Below are positions 1 through 5,741 of a DNA stretch of 7,583 nucleotides, piece by piece. The DNA comes from Planctomycetaceae bacterium (GTDB taxonomy: Bacteria; Planctomycetota; Planctomycetia; Pirellulales; Pirellulaceae). The DNA lies in NCBI GenBank assembly GCA_007129635.1, contig SKVE01000087.1:1-7583 (forward strand), written 5' to 3'. A program made the position numbers and the translations under genes. Numbering within the stretch: position 1 is the first letter of the stretch; the number at the start of each line of letters is the position of its first letter. The notes under the pieces are model-generated. The model was not told where the DNA came from. It saw only the letters and a list, made by a program, of their open reading frames with translations, and did no database searches.

Positions 1-279
1 AACTTTCCCTGAATAGACTGCACTGCCTCGGACAGCTTTGTGGCATACCCTATTTGTGGATGGTAGTCTACCGCAAAGAATGTGCAGATCCGTTTGGAAT
101 GTGATTCGAGCATGATTTGGCCTTCCGAGCCTGGTCGTCCGATCGTACCAAGGTGGCCCAGACAGTGGTGTACATCCGTTGTTTCCTCGAGTCAGGCAGC
201 TAGAAACAGCCGTGATGCATTGGTCGAACACATCCGGAGACCCGTTTGTAGGCAATTCCGCTACAGCGGGCTCCAAAGG
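1..279. other. Gene-free stretch before the tRNA
   Basis: I see no convincing gene here on either strand: open frames are short and lack good ribosome binding sites or recognisable protein sequence. At the right edge, just 3' of the tRNA when read on the minus strand, lie two small inverted repeats, GCTCC-TTT-GGAGC and CCGCT-GT-AGCGG. They could help end or process the tRNA transcript, but neither is followed by a run of T. Confidence 0.5.
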
Positions 280-352
280 AGCGGGCGAAGGGACTCGAAC
301 CCTCGACATCCAGCTTGGGAAGCTAGCGCTCTGCCAACTGAGCTACGCCCGC
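280..352 (-). tRNA. tRNA-Gly (anticodon CCC)
   Basis: Read on the minus strand, this 73-nt stretch folds as a full cloverleaf. The acceptor stem is GCGGGCG paired with CGCCCGC, the D arm begins GCTC, and the T arm is AGGGTTCGAACCC. The anticodon stem CTAGC/GCTGG holds the 7-base loop TTCCCAA, so the anticodon is CCC, reading the glycine codon GGG. The discriminator base is U, as usual for bacterial tRNA-Gly. The 3' CCA is not encoded (the next bases are CCT), so it must be added after transcription. All the conserved landmarks are present, so the identity is firm. Confidence 0.96.
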
Positions 353-367
353 TGAGGCTGATCCATC

Positions 368-395
368 AATGTAACCGTTTCTTCGGCGACGGCAA
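368..395 (-). promoter_or_regulatory. Probable promoter of the tRNA-Gly gene
   Basis: On the minus strand TTGCCG (390-395) lies 16 bp before TACATT (368-373), which resembles a sigma-70 -35/-10 pair. The -10 box ends 15 bp before the mature tRNA 5' end, a normal distance for a short tRNA leader. This rests on sequence match and position only. Confidence 0.42.
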
Positions 396-408
396 GCGGG
401 CCGCTTGC
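392..408. repeat. 17-bp perfect inverted repeat, possible terminator stem
   Basis: GCAAGCGGGCCGCTTGC is an inverted repeat with 8-bp arms around a central base. It lies about 70 nt downstream of the DUF1080 stop codon and partly overlaps the proposed tRNA -35 box. It could form a strong hairpin at the end of the DUF1080 transcript, but no T tract follows it, so an intrinsic terminator is unproven. Confidence 0.4.
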
Positions 409-412
409 GAAA

Positions 413-445
413 TCTGGCGATAAGCCAGAGAGAAGATCCTGGCTT
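413..445 (-). repeat. Two mutually exclusive short hairpins after the DUF1080 gene
   Basis: TCTGGC (413-418) can pair with GCCAGA (424-429), and AAGCCAG (422-428) can instead pair with CTGGCTT (439-445). Both arms share the GCCAG segment, so only one hairpin can form at a time. On the minus strand the first one is followed by ATTTCG, giving it a weak terminator look. It lies about 33-65 nt past the DUF1080 stop codon. Confidence 0.35.
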
Positions 446-477
446 ACGCTCCGAGCTGCGAAAACGGCATAGGCGAC

Positions 478-1275
478 TTATTCGTCCAGAATCATGATTT
501 CGACCTTGCGGAACTCGACCGGGTGGCTCTCTGATTGGAGACTGATCGAGCCTTGCTTGATCATCAGTTCCTGGTCGCCGTCGGCCAACAGACGTTTGGC
601 GTCGGCGTCGTTCAGGTCCAATTGCGGCTTTTCGTATTCGAAAACCGTTTCGCCGTCGATGATGAACCGACTGGTATCGTTCCCTCGGATTTCGAGCAGA
701 ACCGTGACCCATTGGTCGCCGTGGTAGGTCTTCGAGCTGGAATTGATGCAGTGGCGGGTGACCAGTTCGCCGTCCATGACAATGTGGGTCCCCGGAGTGC
801 AGACATTGGCGGTGGACCGTTCGCCTTGCCCGCCGCCGCCTAACAATTGGGCTTCGATCGAAACCGGGAAATCCTGGTCTTTTCGCATGGTTTCGGCGGG
901 TTGACCATGCAGCATGATGCCGCTGTTGCGGAAGGCCCAACCCGGACCGCCCGCCAATTGTTCGCCGACAAACCGATACTCGACTCGCAACAAATAGTGC
1001 GAAAAAGTGCGTTCGTGAAACAGGTGCCCAAAACGGTCGTCGAACCGATCGTACTGGTCGTAGCAGACTTTCAGGATTCCGTCTTCCACTCGAAACGTGT
1101 CGCCAAAATTATCGCCTAGATCGTAGCCGGTGATCTTGGGAATCCAGCCATCCAGATTCTTGCCGTTGAATAACGGAACCCATTCACCCTGTGCCTGCGG
1201 AGGTTCCGCAACCGAATAGGAGGAACTGGTCAACAGCAACAGGATGGTGACAAGCGCGGCGGAAAATATTTTCAT
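478..1275 (-). CDS. Secreted DUF1080 (3-keto-disaccharide hydrolase family) protein
   Basis: This is a 265-residue protein with a Sec signal peptide: a hydrophobic stretch at residues 5-20 and a likely cleavage after SVA at residue 23. The mature part carries the DUF1080 hallmark LFNGKNLDGW (35-44) and the later RNSGIMLHG motif (116-124). The domain fills the rest of the protein, as in single-domain family members. These proteins have a concanavalin-like beta-sandwich fold, and some hydrolyse 3-keto-disaccharides or are found in sugar-degradation sets; planctomycetes carry many copies. The substrate cannot be read from the sequence. No sugar oxidoreductase or sulfatase lies next to it, so it seems to be transcribed alone. 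The ATG start is supported by the signal peptide that follows at once; the ribosome binding site (AAGG, somewhat far upstream) is weak. Confidence 0.9.
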   Translation of the reverse strand: MKIFSAALVTILLLLTSSSYSVAEPPQAQGEWVPLFNGKNLDGWIPKITGYDLGDNFGDTFRVEDGILKVCYDQYDRFDDRFGHLFHERTFSHYLLRVEYRFVGEQLAGGPGWAFRNSGIMLHGQPAETMRKDQDFPVSIEAQLLGGGGQGERSTANVCTPGTHIVMDGELVTRHCINSSSKTYHGDQWVTVLLEIRGNDTSRFIIDGETVFEYEKPQLDLNDADAKRLLADGDQELMIKQGSISLQSESHPVEFRKVEIMILDE

Positions 1276-1336
1276 GATGGTAGAGCCTTGGAAGCGGAGG
1301 TTCGAGCATGATAGAAGCCCAATCTACATCTACATT

Positions 1337-1365
1337 GTTGTAACTGGCTGGCCTTGTCGGGTCAA
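1337..1365 (-). promoter_or_regulatory. Probable promoter of the DUF1080 gene
   Basis: On the minus strand TTGACC (1360-1365) and TACAAC (1337-1342) are separated by 17 bp, a good sigma-70 arrangement with four or more matches in each box. Transcription would begin near 1330, giving a leader of about 55 nt before the ATG. Confidence 0.42.
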
Positions 1366-1539
1366 GTCGGTGCTACTACGTCACTTTTGCGCCGCGATGC
1401 GACATCCTGTCGCGTTCTGTTTCCACTGGGCCGCGGCGGGGATTCTCATGAGCCAGCATTCTTCTTGTCCCTACACGATTGTATGCGATCTGCGTCGATT
1501 GGCACGGTTGTTGCGTCTCCAGCGTTTCCACGTTGTTAG

Positions 1540-1555
1540 GGAGTTTGAAAACTCC
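1540..1555 (+). promoter_or_regulatory. Inverted repeat in the EncFtn leader
   Basis: GGAGTTT-GA-AAACTCC is an inverted repeat with 7-bp arms (6-bp RNA stem with a UGAA tetraloop). It ends 27 nt before the EncFtn start codon and 12 nt before the Shine-Dalgarno sequence GGAGGAG (1568-1574). It may be an operator for an iron or redox regulator or an RNA hairpin. The CTCC of its 3' arm could also pair with the GGAG of the ribosome binding site. Its function is not shown by sequence alone. Confidence 0.4.
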
Positions 1556-1582
1556 GCAGACTGAAACGGAGGAGATCCAACA

Positions 1583-1957
1583 ATGACGACCAATGGCTAT
1601 CACGAACCGGTGGCAGAACTGTCTGCGTCGACGCGGTCGCTTCATCAAGCTTTGGCCACGGTGATCGAGGAACTGGAAGCTGTTGACTGGTATCAACAGC
1701 GAGCCGACGTGGCGACGGACGATGAGTTGCGAGCGATTATGGTTCACAATCGGGACGAGGAACTCGAACACGCCGCGATGGGACTGGAATGGATCCGGCG
1801 CCGTGTTCCCAAGATGGACGAGATGTTGCGTACCTACTTATTCACCGAACAACCCATCGTCGCGATCGAGGAGGGCAGTCACGGCGACAACAAGCCGACG
1901 TCGGGCGGTTTGCCTGAGGACGACTTGGGAATCGGAGCACTTGACACAGGAGAATGA
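1583..1957 (+). CDS. Encapsulated ferritin (EncFtn), encapsulin cargo
   Basis: This 124-residue protein matches the encapsulated ferritin family, which oxidises Fe(II) at a di-iron site formed between subunits and passes the iron into an encapsulin shell for storage. The first helix carries EELEAVDWY (29-37) and the second HNRDEELEH (55-63). By comparison with the Rhodospirillum rubrum protein, E30, E60 and H63 would be the iron ligands, with E29, E32, W36 and Y37 at the entry and second-shell positions. RTYLFTE (83-89) is also typical. A flexible acidic/Gly-rich linker leads to DDLGIGALD (113-121), which fits the encapsulin cargo-loading peptide pattern, so the protein should be packed inside the shell. 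A strong ribosome binding site, GGAGGAG, sits 8 nt before the ATG. The encapsulin gene starts 3 bp after its stop, so the two are translated as a pair. Confidence 0.94.
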   Translation: MTTNGYHEPVAELSASTRSLHQALATVIEELEAVDWYQQRADVATDDELRAIMVHNRDEELEHAAMGLEWIRRRVPKMDEMLRTYLFTEQPIVAIEEGSHGDNKPTSGGLPEDDLGIGALDTGE

Positions 1958-1960
1958 CAG

Positions 1961-2770
1961 ATGACCAGCATATTGCGCCGCTCACTAGCACCGCTCACCG
2001 AAAAAGCCTGGGCGGAAGTCGACGACCAGGCGACTCAGATCTTGAAGACGCAACTGTCAGCACGGCGGTTCGTCGATCTTGACGGTCCGCACGGGTGGGG
2101 TCTGGCCGCCGTCGACACGGGACGCTTGCAGCTAACGGATGCCGAGAAGACTCCTGATGTGCCATGGGGGCTTCGCGCGGTCCTGCCGCTGTTAGAGGTG
2201 CGTCTGCCTTTTGTTGTGAAGCAGATGGAATTGGACGCGATCTCTCGCGGCTGCAAGGACCCGGACCTTGAATCGCTGCAGCAGGCGGTACGGAAAGCCT
2301 CGTGGTTCGAAGAGTCCGCTATCTACCACGGACTGCCAGACGCCTCGATCCGGGGTCTTCTGCAGGTTCCCGAGCGGGAAAAGGTGTTGCTGCCAGAAGA
2401 TCCGTTGCAGTATCCTCGGGCGGTCGCCCAGGCGATGGAGATCCTTCAATCCAACGCCCTGCCCGGACCGTATTTCGCGATCTTCGGCCGGACGCCGTTC
2501 TTCAAGCTGATGCAACAGGTCGATTGTAGCGATCCGCCTCGCCGCTTGATCGAAGAGATAACGGGCGGATCGATGCGATGCAGCCCTGCGCTGACGGACG
2601 GCGTTGTCGTCTCGGCGGCACGCGGACACTTCGAGCTGACGGTGGGTCAGGATTGGTCCATCGGTTACGCGGGGCACGACCGTGACGACGTGGAACTGTA
2701 CATCACCGAGTCGTTTACCTTCCGCGTTTTAGAACCGGCGGCGGTCGTTGAACTGGGAGTCGATCGCTGA
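1961..2770 (+). CDS. Encapsulin shell protein (family 1, linocin/CFP29-like)
   Basis: This 269-residue protein is a family 1 encapsulin, the HK97-capsid-like subunit that self-assembles into a hollow protein compartment. The length suits the 60-subunit T=1 class. Family features run throughout: the N-terminal part (residues 10-50) with LTEKAWAEVDDQA and the FVDLDGPHGWG segment, the central GPYFAIFG strand, GGSMRCSPAL, and the C-terminal GQDWSIGY (229-236) and LYITESFTF (246-254). The N-terminal helix and neighbouring C-terminal strands form the inner groove that binds the cargo peptide. The ATG follows AGGAGA by 7 nt, and only 3 bp separate it from the EncFtn stop, so shell and cargo are co-expressed in an arrangement well known for iron-storing encapsulins. 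The stop lies 18 bp from the end of the convergent PDZ gene, with no clear terminator between them. Confidence 0.95.
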   Translation: MTSILRRSLAPLTEKAWAEVDDQATQILKTQLSARRFVDLDGPHGWGLAAVDTGRLQLTDAEKTPDVPWGLRAVLPLLEVRLPFVVKQMELDAISRGCKDPDLESLQQAVRKASWFEESAIYHGLPDASIRGLLQVPEREKVLLPEDPLQYPRAVAQAMEILQSNALPGPYFAIFGRTPFFKLMQQVDCSDPPRRLIEEITGGSMRCSPALTDGVVVSAARGHFELTVGQDWSIGYAGHDRDDVELYITESFTFRVLEPAAVVELGVDR

Positions 2771-2773
2771 ATC

Positions 2774-2807
2774 ATCTCCGTTGTTCGATTATCTCCGTTG
2801 TTCGATT
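2774..2807. repeat. 17-bp perfect tandem duplication at convergent gene ends
   Basis: ATCTCCGTTGTTCGATT occurs twice back to back (2774-2790 and 2791-2807). It covers the last codons and stop of the minus-strand PDZ gene and most of the spacer to the encapsulin stop. With both copies the PDZ gene ends in TAA; with a single copy the same final residues would be followed by TGA, so the duplication leaves the protein unchanged. Confidence 0.9.
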
Positions 2808-4114
2808 TGTTGTTGCATCGAACGCAGCCGCTCCTCAGCTTGCTGACGTTGTTGCTCTTGTTCATGCAACTGCTTCTGCAATGCGAGGATGGCATGTTGC
2901 TGCTGTTCCAAAGCCCGCTCGAGCAACTGAATTTTCTCCGCAGCCGAGGCGGGGCGTGCCTTTTCTTTGGGTAGCGGCACGACACTTTGCGGCGCGAAGA
3001 CCTCGCGCGTTACTTCTGGACCTCGTCGAGCCGCATAGGAGCCCTCGCCGACTTGGCGGACATCCAATACCGGTCGCAGGTACTGGCGGACGTTGGCGAA
3101 CGGCGCGGCGGGTAACTCGATGCCGCCGCCCAGTACCACGATCGCTTCGATCGTCGTTGCGTCTCGTTGGATTTGAAAGGTCATCGTGTCGCCCGGCTGC
3201 TTGAACAGCATGGGCCGGACGGCCTGGTAGACCGAGCGGATCATGGTACCGTCCGCCGTGATAATCCGGTCGCCGACCTGAATCCCGGCTCGTTCCGCCG
3301 GACTCTGGTCGAACACTCGGCTGACCACCACCGTATCTTCCTCTCCATCCAAGACCATGCCGATGACCGGCCGGCGACGCTTCAGGATGACGACTCCGGC
3401 CCGGTCGGGATCTTCTTCGCGGATGGTGATCAAGCGCTGGACGTGGCTGGTGGGCACGGCATAGGTCCACCCGCGATGATCGTGCTGGGCGTCCGTGGCG
3501 ACCACGATGCCGATCAGACGACCCTGGCTATCCACCACTCCCGCGCCGCTGGATGTCTCGGCGGTTCGCAGGTCGCATTGCAGTAAAGGCGGATAATGCG
3601 TACCCGCTAACGTTCGCTGACTAGCGCTCAGGATGCCAACCGATACGGCCGGTCCTTCGGTACCCCAGGCCGCTGCGCTTAACACCCAACCCCCGACAGC
3701 GGGCGGATCGTCGGTCCACGCGATCTTTCCAGGCAAGTCTTGTTGGGCCTCCAGCAGCGCTAGGCCCGTGTATTGGTCCAGAACCTTCGGGACGGCGGTC
3801 AATTGTTGGCCCGTGCGCAGCGTGATTCGGATCGGGGAGTCCGAGGCGGCGAAGACGGGGCTGATCACCAGTCGCTTGTCGACCACGATCCCCGTGCAAA
3901 CCGTCACGGCCGCGAGGGCTGGGTCTGCGGCAGGATCTGCCTCGGCCGGATTGCCGCCGTCCTCGTCCCATGACGGATTGCGGACGCGAACCGTCACCGT
4001 GGCGTCCAGCAGCTTGCGCGACGCCTGTTCCAACGATGGCAACGGCGTGTCTTGGGCAACCGCTGCCATGGTGCCCGTCGCCAACAGGATGATGATGAAA
4101 AAACGCAGTAGCAT
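2789..4114 (-). CDS. Secreted HtrA-like PDZ protein, probable pseudoprotease
   Basis: This 441-residue protein starts with a signal peptide (hydrophobic 4-19, cleavage near AVAQ, residue 20). A trypsin-like S1C domain spans about residues 30-230, a PDZ domain about 250-328 (SPAERAGIQVGDRIITADG at 271-289), and a Gln/Glu-rich coiled coil about 390-441. In HtrA proteases the catalytic His lies in a TNxHV-type motif; here the matching stretch is LVISPVFAA (82-90) with no His. The Asp normally just before LALL is replaced by Gly (YTGLALL, 115-121). A Ser is kept at 189 (TSSGAG), but the usual GNSGG lacks its first Gly. It therefore probably binds peptides or partners rather than cutting them. It lies 18 bp after the membrane-protein gene and forms an operon with it and the sigma factor, pointing to an envelope-sensing role. 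A GAGG lies 11 nt before the ATG, a weak site. Confidence 0.88.
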   Translation of the reverse strand: MLLRFFIIILLATGTMAAVAQDTPLPSLEQASRKLLDATVTVRVRNPSWDEDGGNPAEADPAADPALAAVTVCTGIVVDKRLVISPVFAASDSPIRITLRTGQQLTAVPKVLDQYTGLALLEAQQDLPGKIAWTDDPPAVGGWVLSAAAWGTEGPAVSVGILSASQRTLAGTHYPPLLQCDLRTAETSSGAGVVDSQGRLIGIVVATDAQHDHRGWTYAVPTSHVQRLITIREEDPDRAGVVILKRRRPVIGMVLDGEEDTVVVSRVFDQSPAERAGIQVGDRIITADGTMIRSVYQAVRPMLFKQPGDTMTFQIQRDATTIEAIVVLGGGIELPAAPFANVRQYLRPVLDVRQVGEGSYAARRGPEVTREVFAPQSVVPLPKEKARPASAAEKIQLLERALEQQQHAILALQKQLHEQEQQRQQAEERLRSMQQQIEQRR

Positions 4115-4132
4115 CCGGCGATCGACCTCGAT

Positions 4133-4600
4133 CTATATCGATAGACGGGTAGGTTCCGTACGATCGGTCTCCCACAAATCCAACAAGGCCTCCAGTTCAG
4201 GATCGGAGACCTCCAGCAGGAAGACCGGGGATTCCCACTGCGACGCATCGGCTGGCGCGAATGCGGTGCCAACCGCCCCATGATCGGCCGGGGCAAGCGA
4301 AGTCGCCGCCTCCGCGAAGTCGTTCGGGCCGTCTGCGATGGCGATGGTCTGATCCGATGCGTCAGCCAGGGTGCGCTGAACCGGAACGTCGGATTCGTTG
4401 CCGCTGGGCAGCCAGCGCGCGGCGATGATGATCAGCAGCGTCGCCGATGCCAGCACGAGAGGGCGGACCGAGTGGAAGGAACGGGGCCGGTCGACATGCC
4501 TCGGGATTGGCCGAGGCGTTTGCGCCGGATAGCGTGCTGCTAACCGTGCCGCGTCACGGCGCAGGCCAGCTTCCAATTCGTCCGCACGATCAGACCGCAT
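4133..4600 (-). CDS. Single-pass membrane protein, candidate anti-sigma factor
   Basis: This 155-residue protein has a charged N-terminal cytoplasmic segment (1-46, Arg-rich), one hydrophobic helix at about 47-61 (LVLASATLLIIIAA), and an acidic, Ala-rich region of about 90 residues on the outer side ending in a short helix-like stretch, SDPELEALLDLWE. Its ATG lies inside the end of the sigma-factor gene (11-nt overlap), so translation is coupled. Position and topology suggest an anti-sigma factor or a small membrane partner of the sigma factor. However, the protein has no cysteine at all, so it is not a zinc-type (HxxxCxxC) anti-sigma factor, and the cytoplasmic part is short for a standard sigma-binding domain. 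I do not recognise a named family, and the anti-sigma role is inferred from context only. The PDZ protein is encoded 18 bp downstream and is a natural partner for the extracytoplasmic part. Confidence 0.8.
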   Translation of the reverse strand: MRSDRADELEAGLRRDAARLAARYPAQTPRPIPRHVDRPRSFHSVRPLVLASATLLIIIAARWLPSGNESDVPVQRTLADASDQTIAIADGPNDFAEAATSLAPADHGAVGTAFAPADASQWESPVFLLEVSDPELEALLDLWETDRTEPTRLSI

Positions 4601-5168
4601 AGTTCAAGTCCTCGATAAACTCCGAAGGCAGGACGGACGCTTCGCCGTCGGCTTGCAATTGTTGCCGCAACCTCGATAACCCGTGATGAATTCGCGATTT
4701 GACCGTGCCCAACGGGACGGAAAGCACTTGGGCGATCTCTTCATATTGCAGCCCTTCGCTGAACCGCAGCACCAAGGTCTGACGCTGGGCGTCCGGCAGG
4801 CGAGCCACCTGGGACCACAGACCCTCCTTCCATTCCGCCACCTGCACCGCTCGGTCCGCACTGGGCACCGACTGGGATCGCGGGTCGTAGCGTTGGTACA
4901 GCGTATCCAACTTCCGACGCCAGGTGCCATGACGGCGCCGATGCCGTCGCTCGACATTCAGCAGGATGCCATATAACCAGGTATAGGGAGCACTGTCGCC
5001 ACGAAAACCATCGATCTTTCGCGCCGCCAGCAGGAAGGTCTCTTGCACCAAATCCTCCGCATCCCACGGATTGCCGCTCAACACCAACGCAGCGCGATGA
5101 ATGCGGTCCAGATGCTGGTCCACCAACTGTTGCACGTCCACTCGGTTCTTCAGCCGATCGCGATTCAT
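4590..5168 (-). CDS. ECF-type RNA polymerase sigma factor
   Basis: This 192-residue protein has the two-domain layout of extracytoplasmic-function sigma factors. Region 2 lies at about 15-85, with NPWDAEDLVQETFLLA (33-48) for core-enzyme binding and SAPYTWLYGILLN (59-71) for -10 recognition and melting. A linker follows, then region 4 at about 118-171, where LPDAQRQTLVLRFSEGL and the helix-turn-helix YEEIAQVLSVPLGTVKSRI (142-160) read the -35 element. It directs RNA polymerase to a small set of promoters, probably including its own operon. It is the first gene of a three-gene unit with a membrane protein (overlapping by 11 nt) and a secreted PDZ pseudoprotease, which suggests control by an envelope signal. 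No strong ribosome binding site or convincing promoter is visible before the ATG; the start is chosen because it gives the normal family N-terminus. Confidence 0.93.
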   Translation of the reverse strand: MNRDRLKNRVDVQQLVDQHLDRIHRAALVLSGNPWDAEDLVQETFLLAARKIDGFRGDSAPYTWLYGILLNVERRHRRRHGTWRRKLDTLYQRYDPRSQSVPSADRAVQVAEWKEGLWSQVARLPDAQRQTLVLRFSEGLQYEEIAQVLSVPLGTVKSRIHHGLSRLRQQLQADGEASVLPSEFIEDLNYAV

Positions 5169-5332
5169 ATCAACTCGTTGCTTCGAAGGATTTCACCGGT
5201 CGCCTGCGTTTCCTTGATCATACCGCATCACTCCGGGAAATCCCACCGAGTTGTGTGCCAGGAGACCGGGGTAAAGTTCACCGTCCGAGGGCGAGGGGGT
5301 CGGGAGTCGTTTTCGGTCAACGATGGGCCCCA

Positions 5333-5411
5333 AATCCTCGCCGCACGCCGGCGAGATCGTTAGGCTTCCTGGCCACGAACGGGGGGCTCTGGACCATCTT
5401 TGCTGCTTGGC
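5333..5411 (+). repeat. Intergenic repeat element, forward copy 1
   Basis: This 79-bp copy begins AATCCTCGCCGC and runs through CGCCGGCGAGATCGTTAGG and GGCCACGAACGGGGGG to CTGGACCATCTTTGCTGC. It matches copy 2 (5457-5536) with only a handful of differences. Most of the palindromic core (GCCGGCGAG) is present, though its left arm has CACGCC where copy 2 has CTCGCC. Confidence 0.85.
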
Positions 5412-5432
5412 AATGCGATAAGTGGGTGGCAC

Positions 5433-5460
5433 CTATCAGGAATCGCAGCTATCAGGAATC
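5433..5460 (+). repeat. Direct repeat CTATCAGGAATC, two copies
   Basis: CTATCAGGAATC occurs at 5433-5444 and 5449-5460, a 16-bp period. The second copy runs into the start of forward repeat copy 2. It may mark a target-site-like duplication or slippage at the repeat boundary. Confidence 0.7.
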
Positions 5461-5536
5461 CTCGCCGCTCGCCGGCGAGATCGTTAGGTTCCCTAGCCAC
5501 GAACGGGGGGGATCTGGACCATCTTTGCTGCTTGGC
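5457..5536 (+). repeat. Intergenic repeat element, forward copy 2
   Basis: This 80-bp copy has the same layout as copy 1 with one extra G in the G run. Its core CTCGCCGGCGAG is a perfect 12-bp palindrome. Its last six bases are shared with the start of the inverted-type copy at 5531. Confidence 0.85.
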
Positions 5537-5577
5537 CAGGCAGCCTGAGAACTCTCGCCCGGCGAGCGGGGAGGATC
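5531..5577 (-). repeat. Intergenic repeat element, reverse copy 1
   Basis: This 47-bp unit (CTTGGCCAGGCAGCCTGAGA through GCGGGGAGGATC) is repeated without change at 5588-5634. Its reverse complement starts GATCCTCCCCGCTCGCCGGG and ends CTGCCTGGCC, aligning with the first half of the forward copies, so it is the same element turned round. Confidence 0.8.
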
Positions 5578-5587
5578 TTCGTACTTT

Positions 5588-5634
5588 CTTGGCCAGGCAG
5601 CCTGAGAACTCTCGCCCGGCGAGCGGGGAGGATC
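5588..5634 (-). repeat. Intergenic repeat element, reverse copy 2
   Basis: It is identical over 47 bp to the copy at 5531-5577, with a 57-bp period. Perfect identity next to the more diverged forward pair points to a recent local duplication. Confidence 0.88.
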
Positions 5635-5741
5635 GTTCTCAGCGGAACGGAAATCGGCACTCCAAACGATTCAAAATCTGGCGAAAATCGAACAAATTGA
5701 ACACGCCAGGTGGGGAGTCAAGCATAACTTGTACGGTCGGG

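Larger units (their letters stand above)
1276..1582. other. Divergent intergenic region between DUF1080 and encapsulin operons
   Basis: This 307-bp stretch separates two divergent transcription units. Its left part holds the proposed DUF1080 promoter. Its right part must hold the promoter of the EncFtn-encapsulin operon, but I cannot find a convincing -35/-10 pair there. The only marked structure near the ferritin start is the inverted repeat at 1540-1555. Open frames across this region look like chance. Confidence 0.6.
5169..5741. other. Repeat-rich gene-free region between the sigma operon and arsC
   Basis: About 570 bp lie here without a convincing gene. The left part (5169-5332) should hold the sigma-operon promoter and includes a G-rich tract near 5287-5304. 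The centre (5333-5634) is made of four related repeats, two in each orientation, plus a short 12-bp direct repeat. The right part (5635-5741) is AT-richer and unrecognised, and ends at the acr3 remnant. Frames running through the repeats look like translated repeat rather than protein genes. Confidence 0.7.

Noticed and set aside
82..423. Open frame across the tRNA on the plus strand
   Set aside because: Its recognisable part (DSNPRHPAWEASALPTELRPL) is the well-known false translation of an antisense tRNA; there is no proper ribosome binding site.
1244..1564. Open frame in the DUF1080-EncFtn intergenic region
   Set aside because: No ribosome binding site or family resemblance, and it starts inside the antisense of the DUF1080 signal peptide.
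3633..4283. Plus-strand open frame of 216 codons opposite the PDZ gene
   Set aside because: The opposite strand carries a signal peptide, a trypsin-like domain and a PDZ domain; this frame has Ser/Ala-rich low-quality sequence only.
5217..5245. Possible -10 box TATGAT before the sigma operon
   Set aside because: No matching -35 at the right distance (TGGGAT is poor) and no clear ECF-type -35 motif, so I do not call a promoter.
5287..5304. G-quadruplex in the G-rich tract
   Set aside because: Only three separate G runs of three or more are present, so a stable four-stranded form is doubtful.
5333..5634. CRISPR array
   Set aside because: Copies are too few, lie in both orientations, differ in length and have no regular spacers; no cas genes are nearby.
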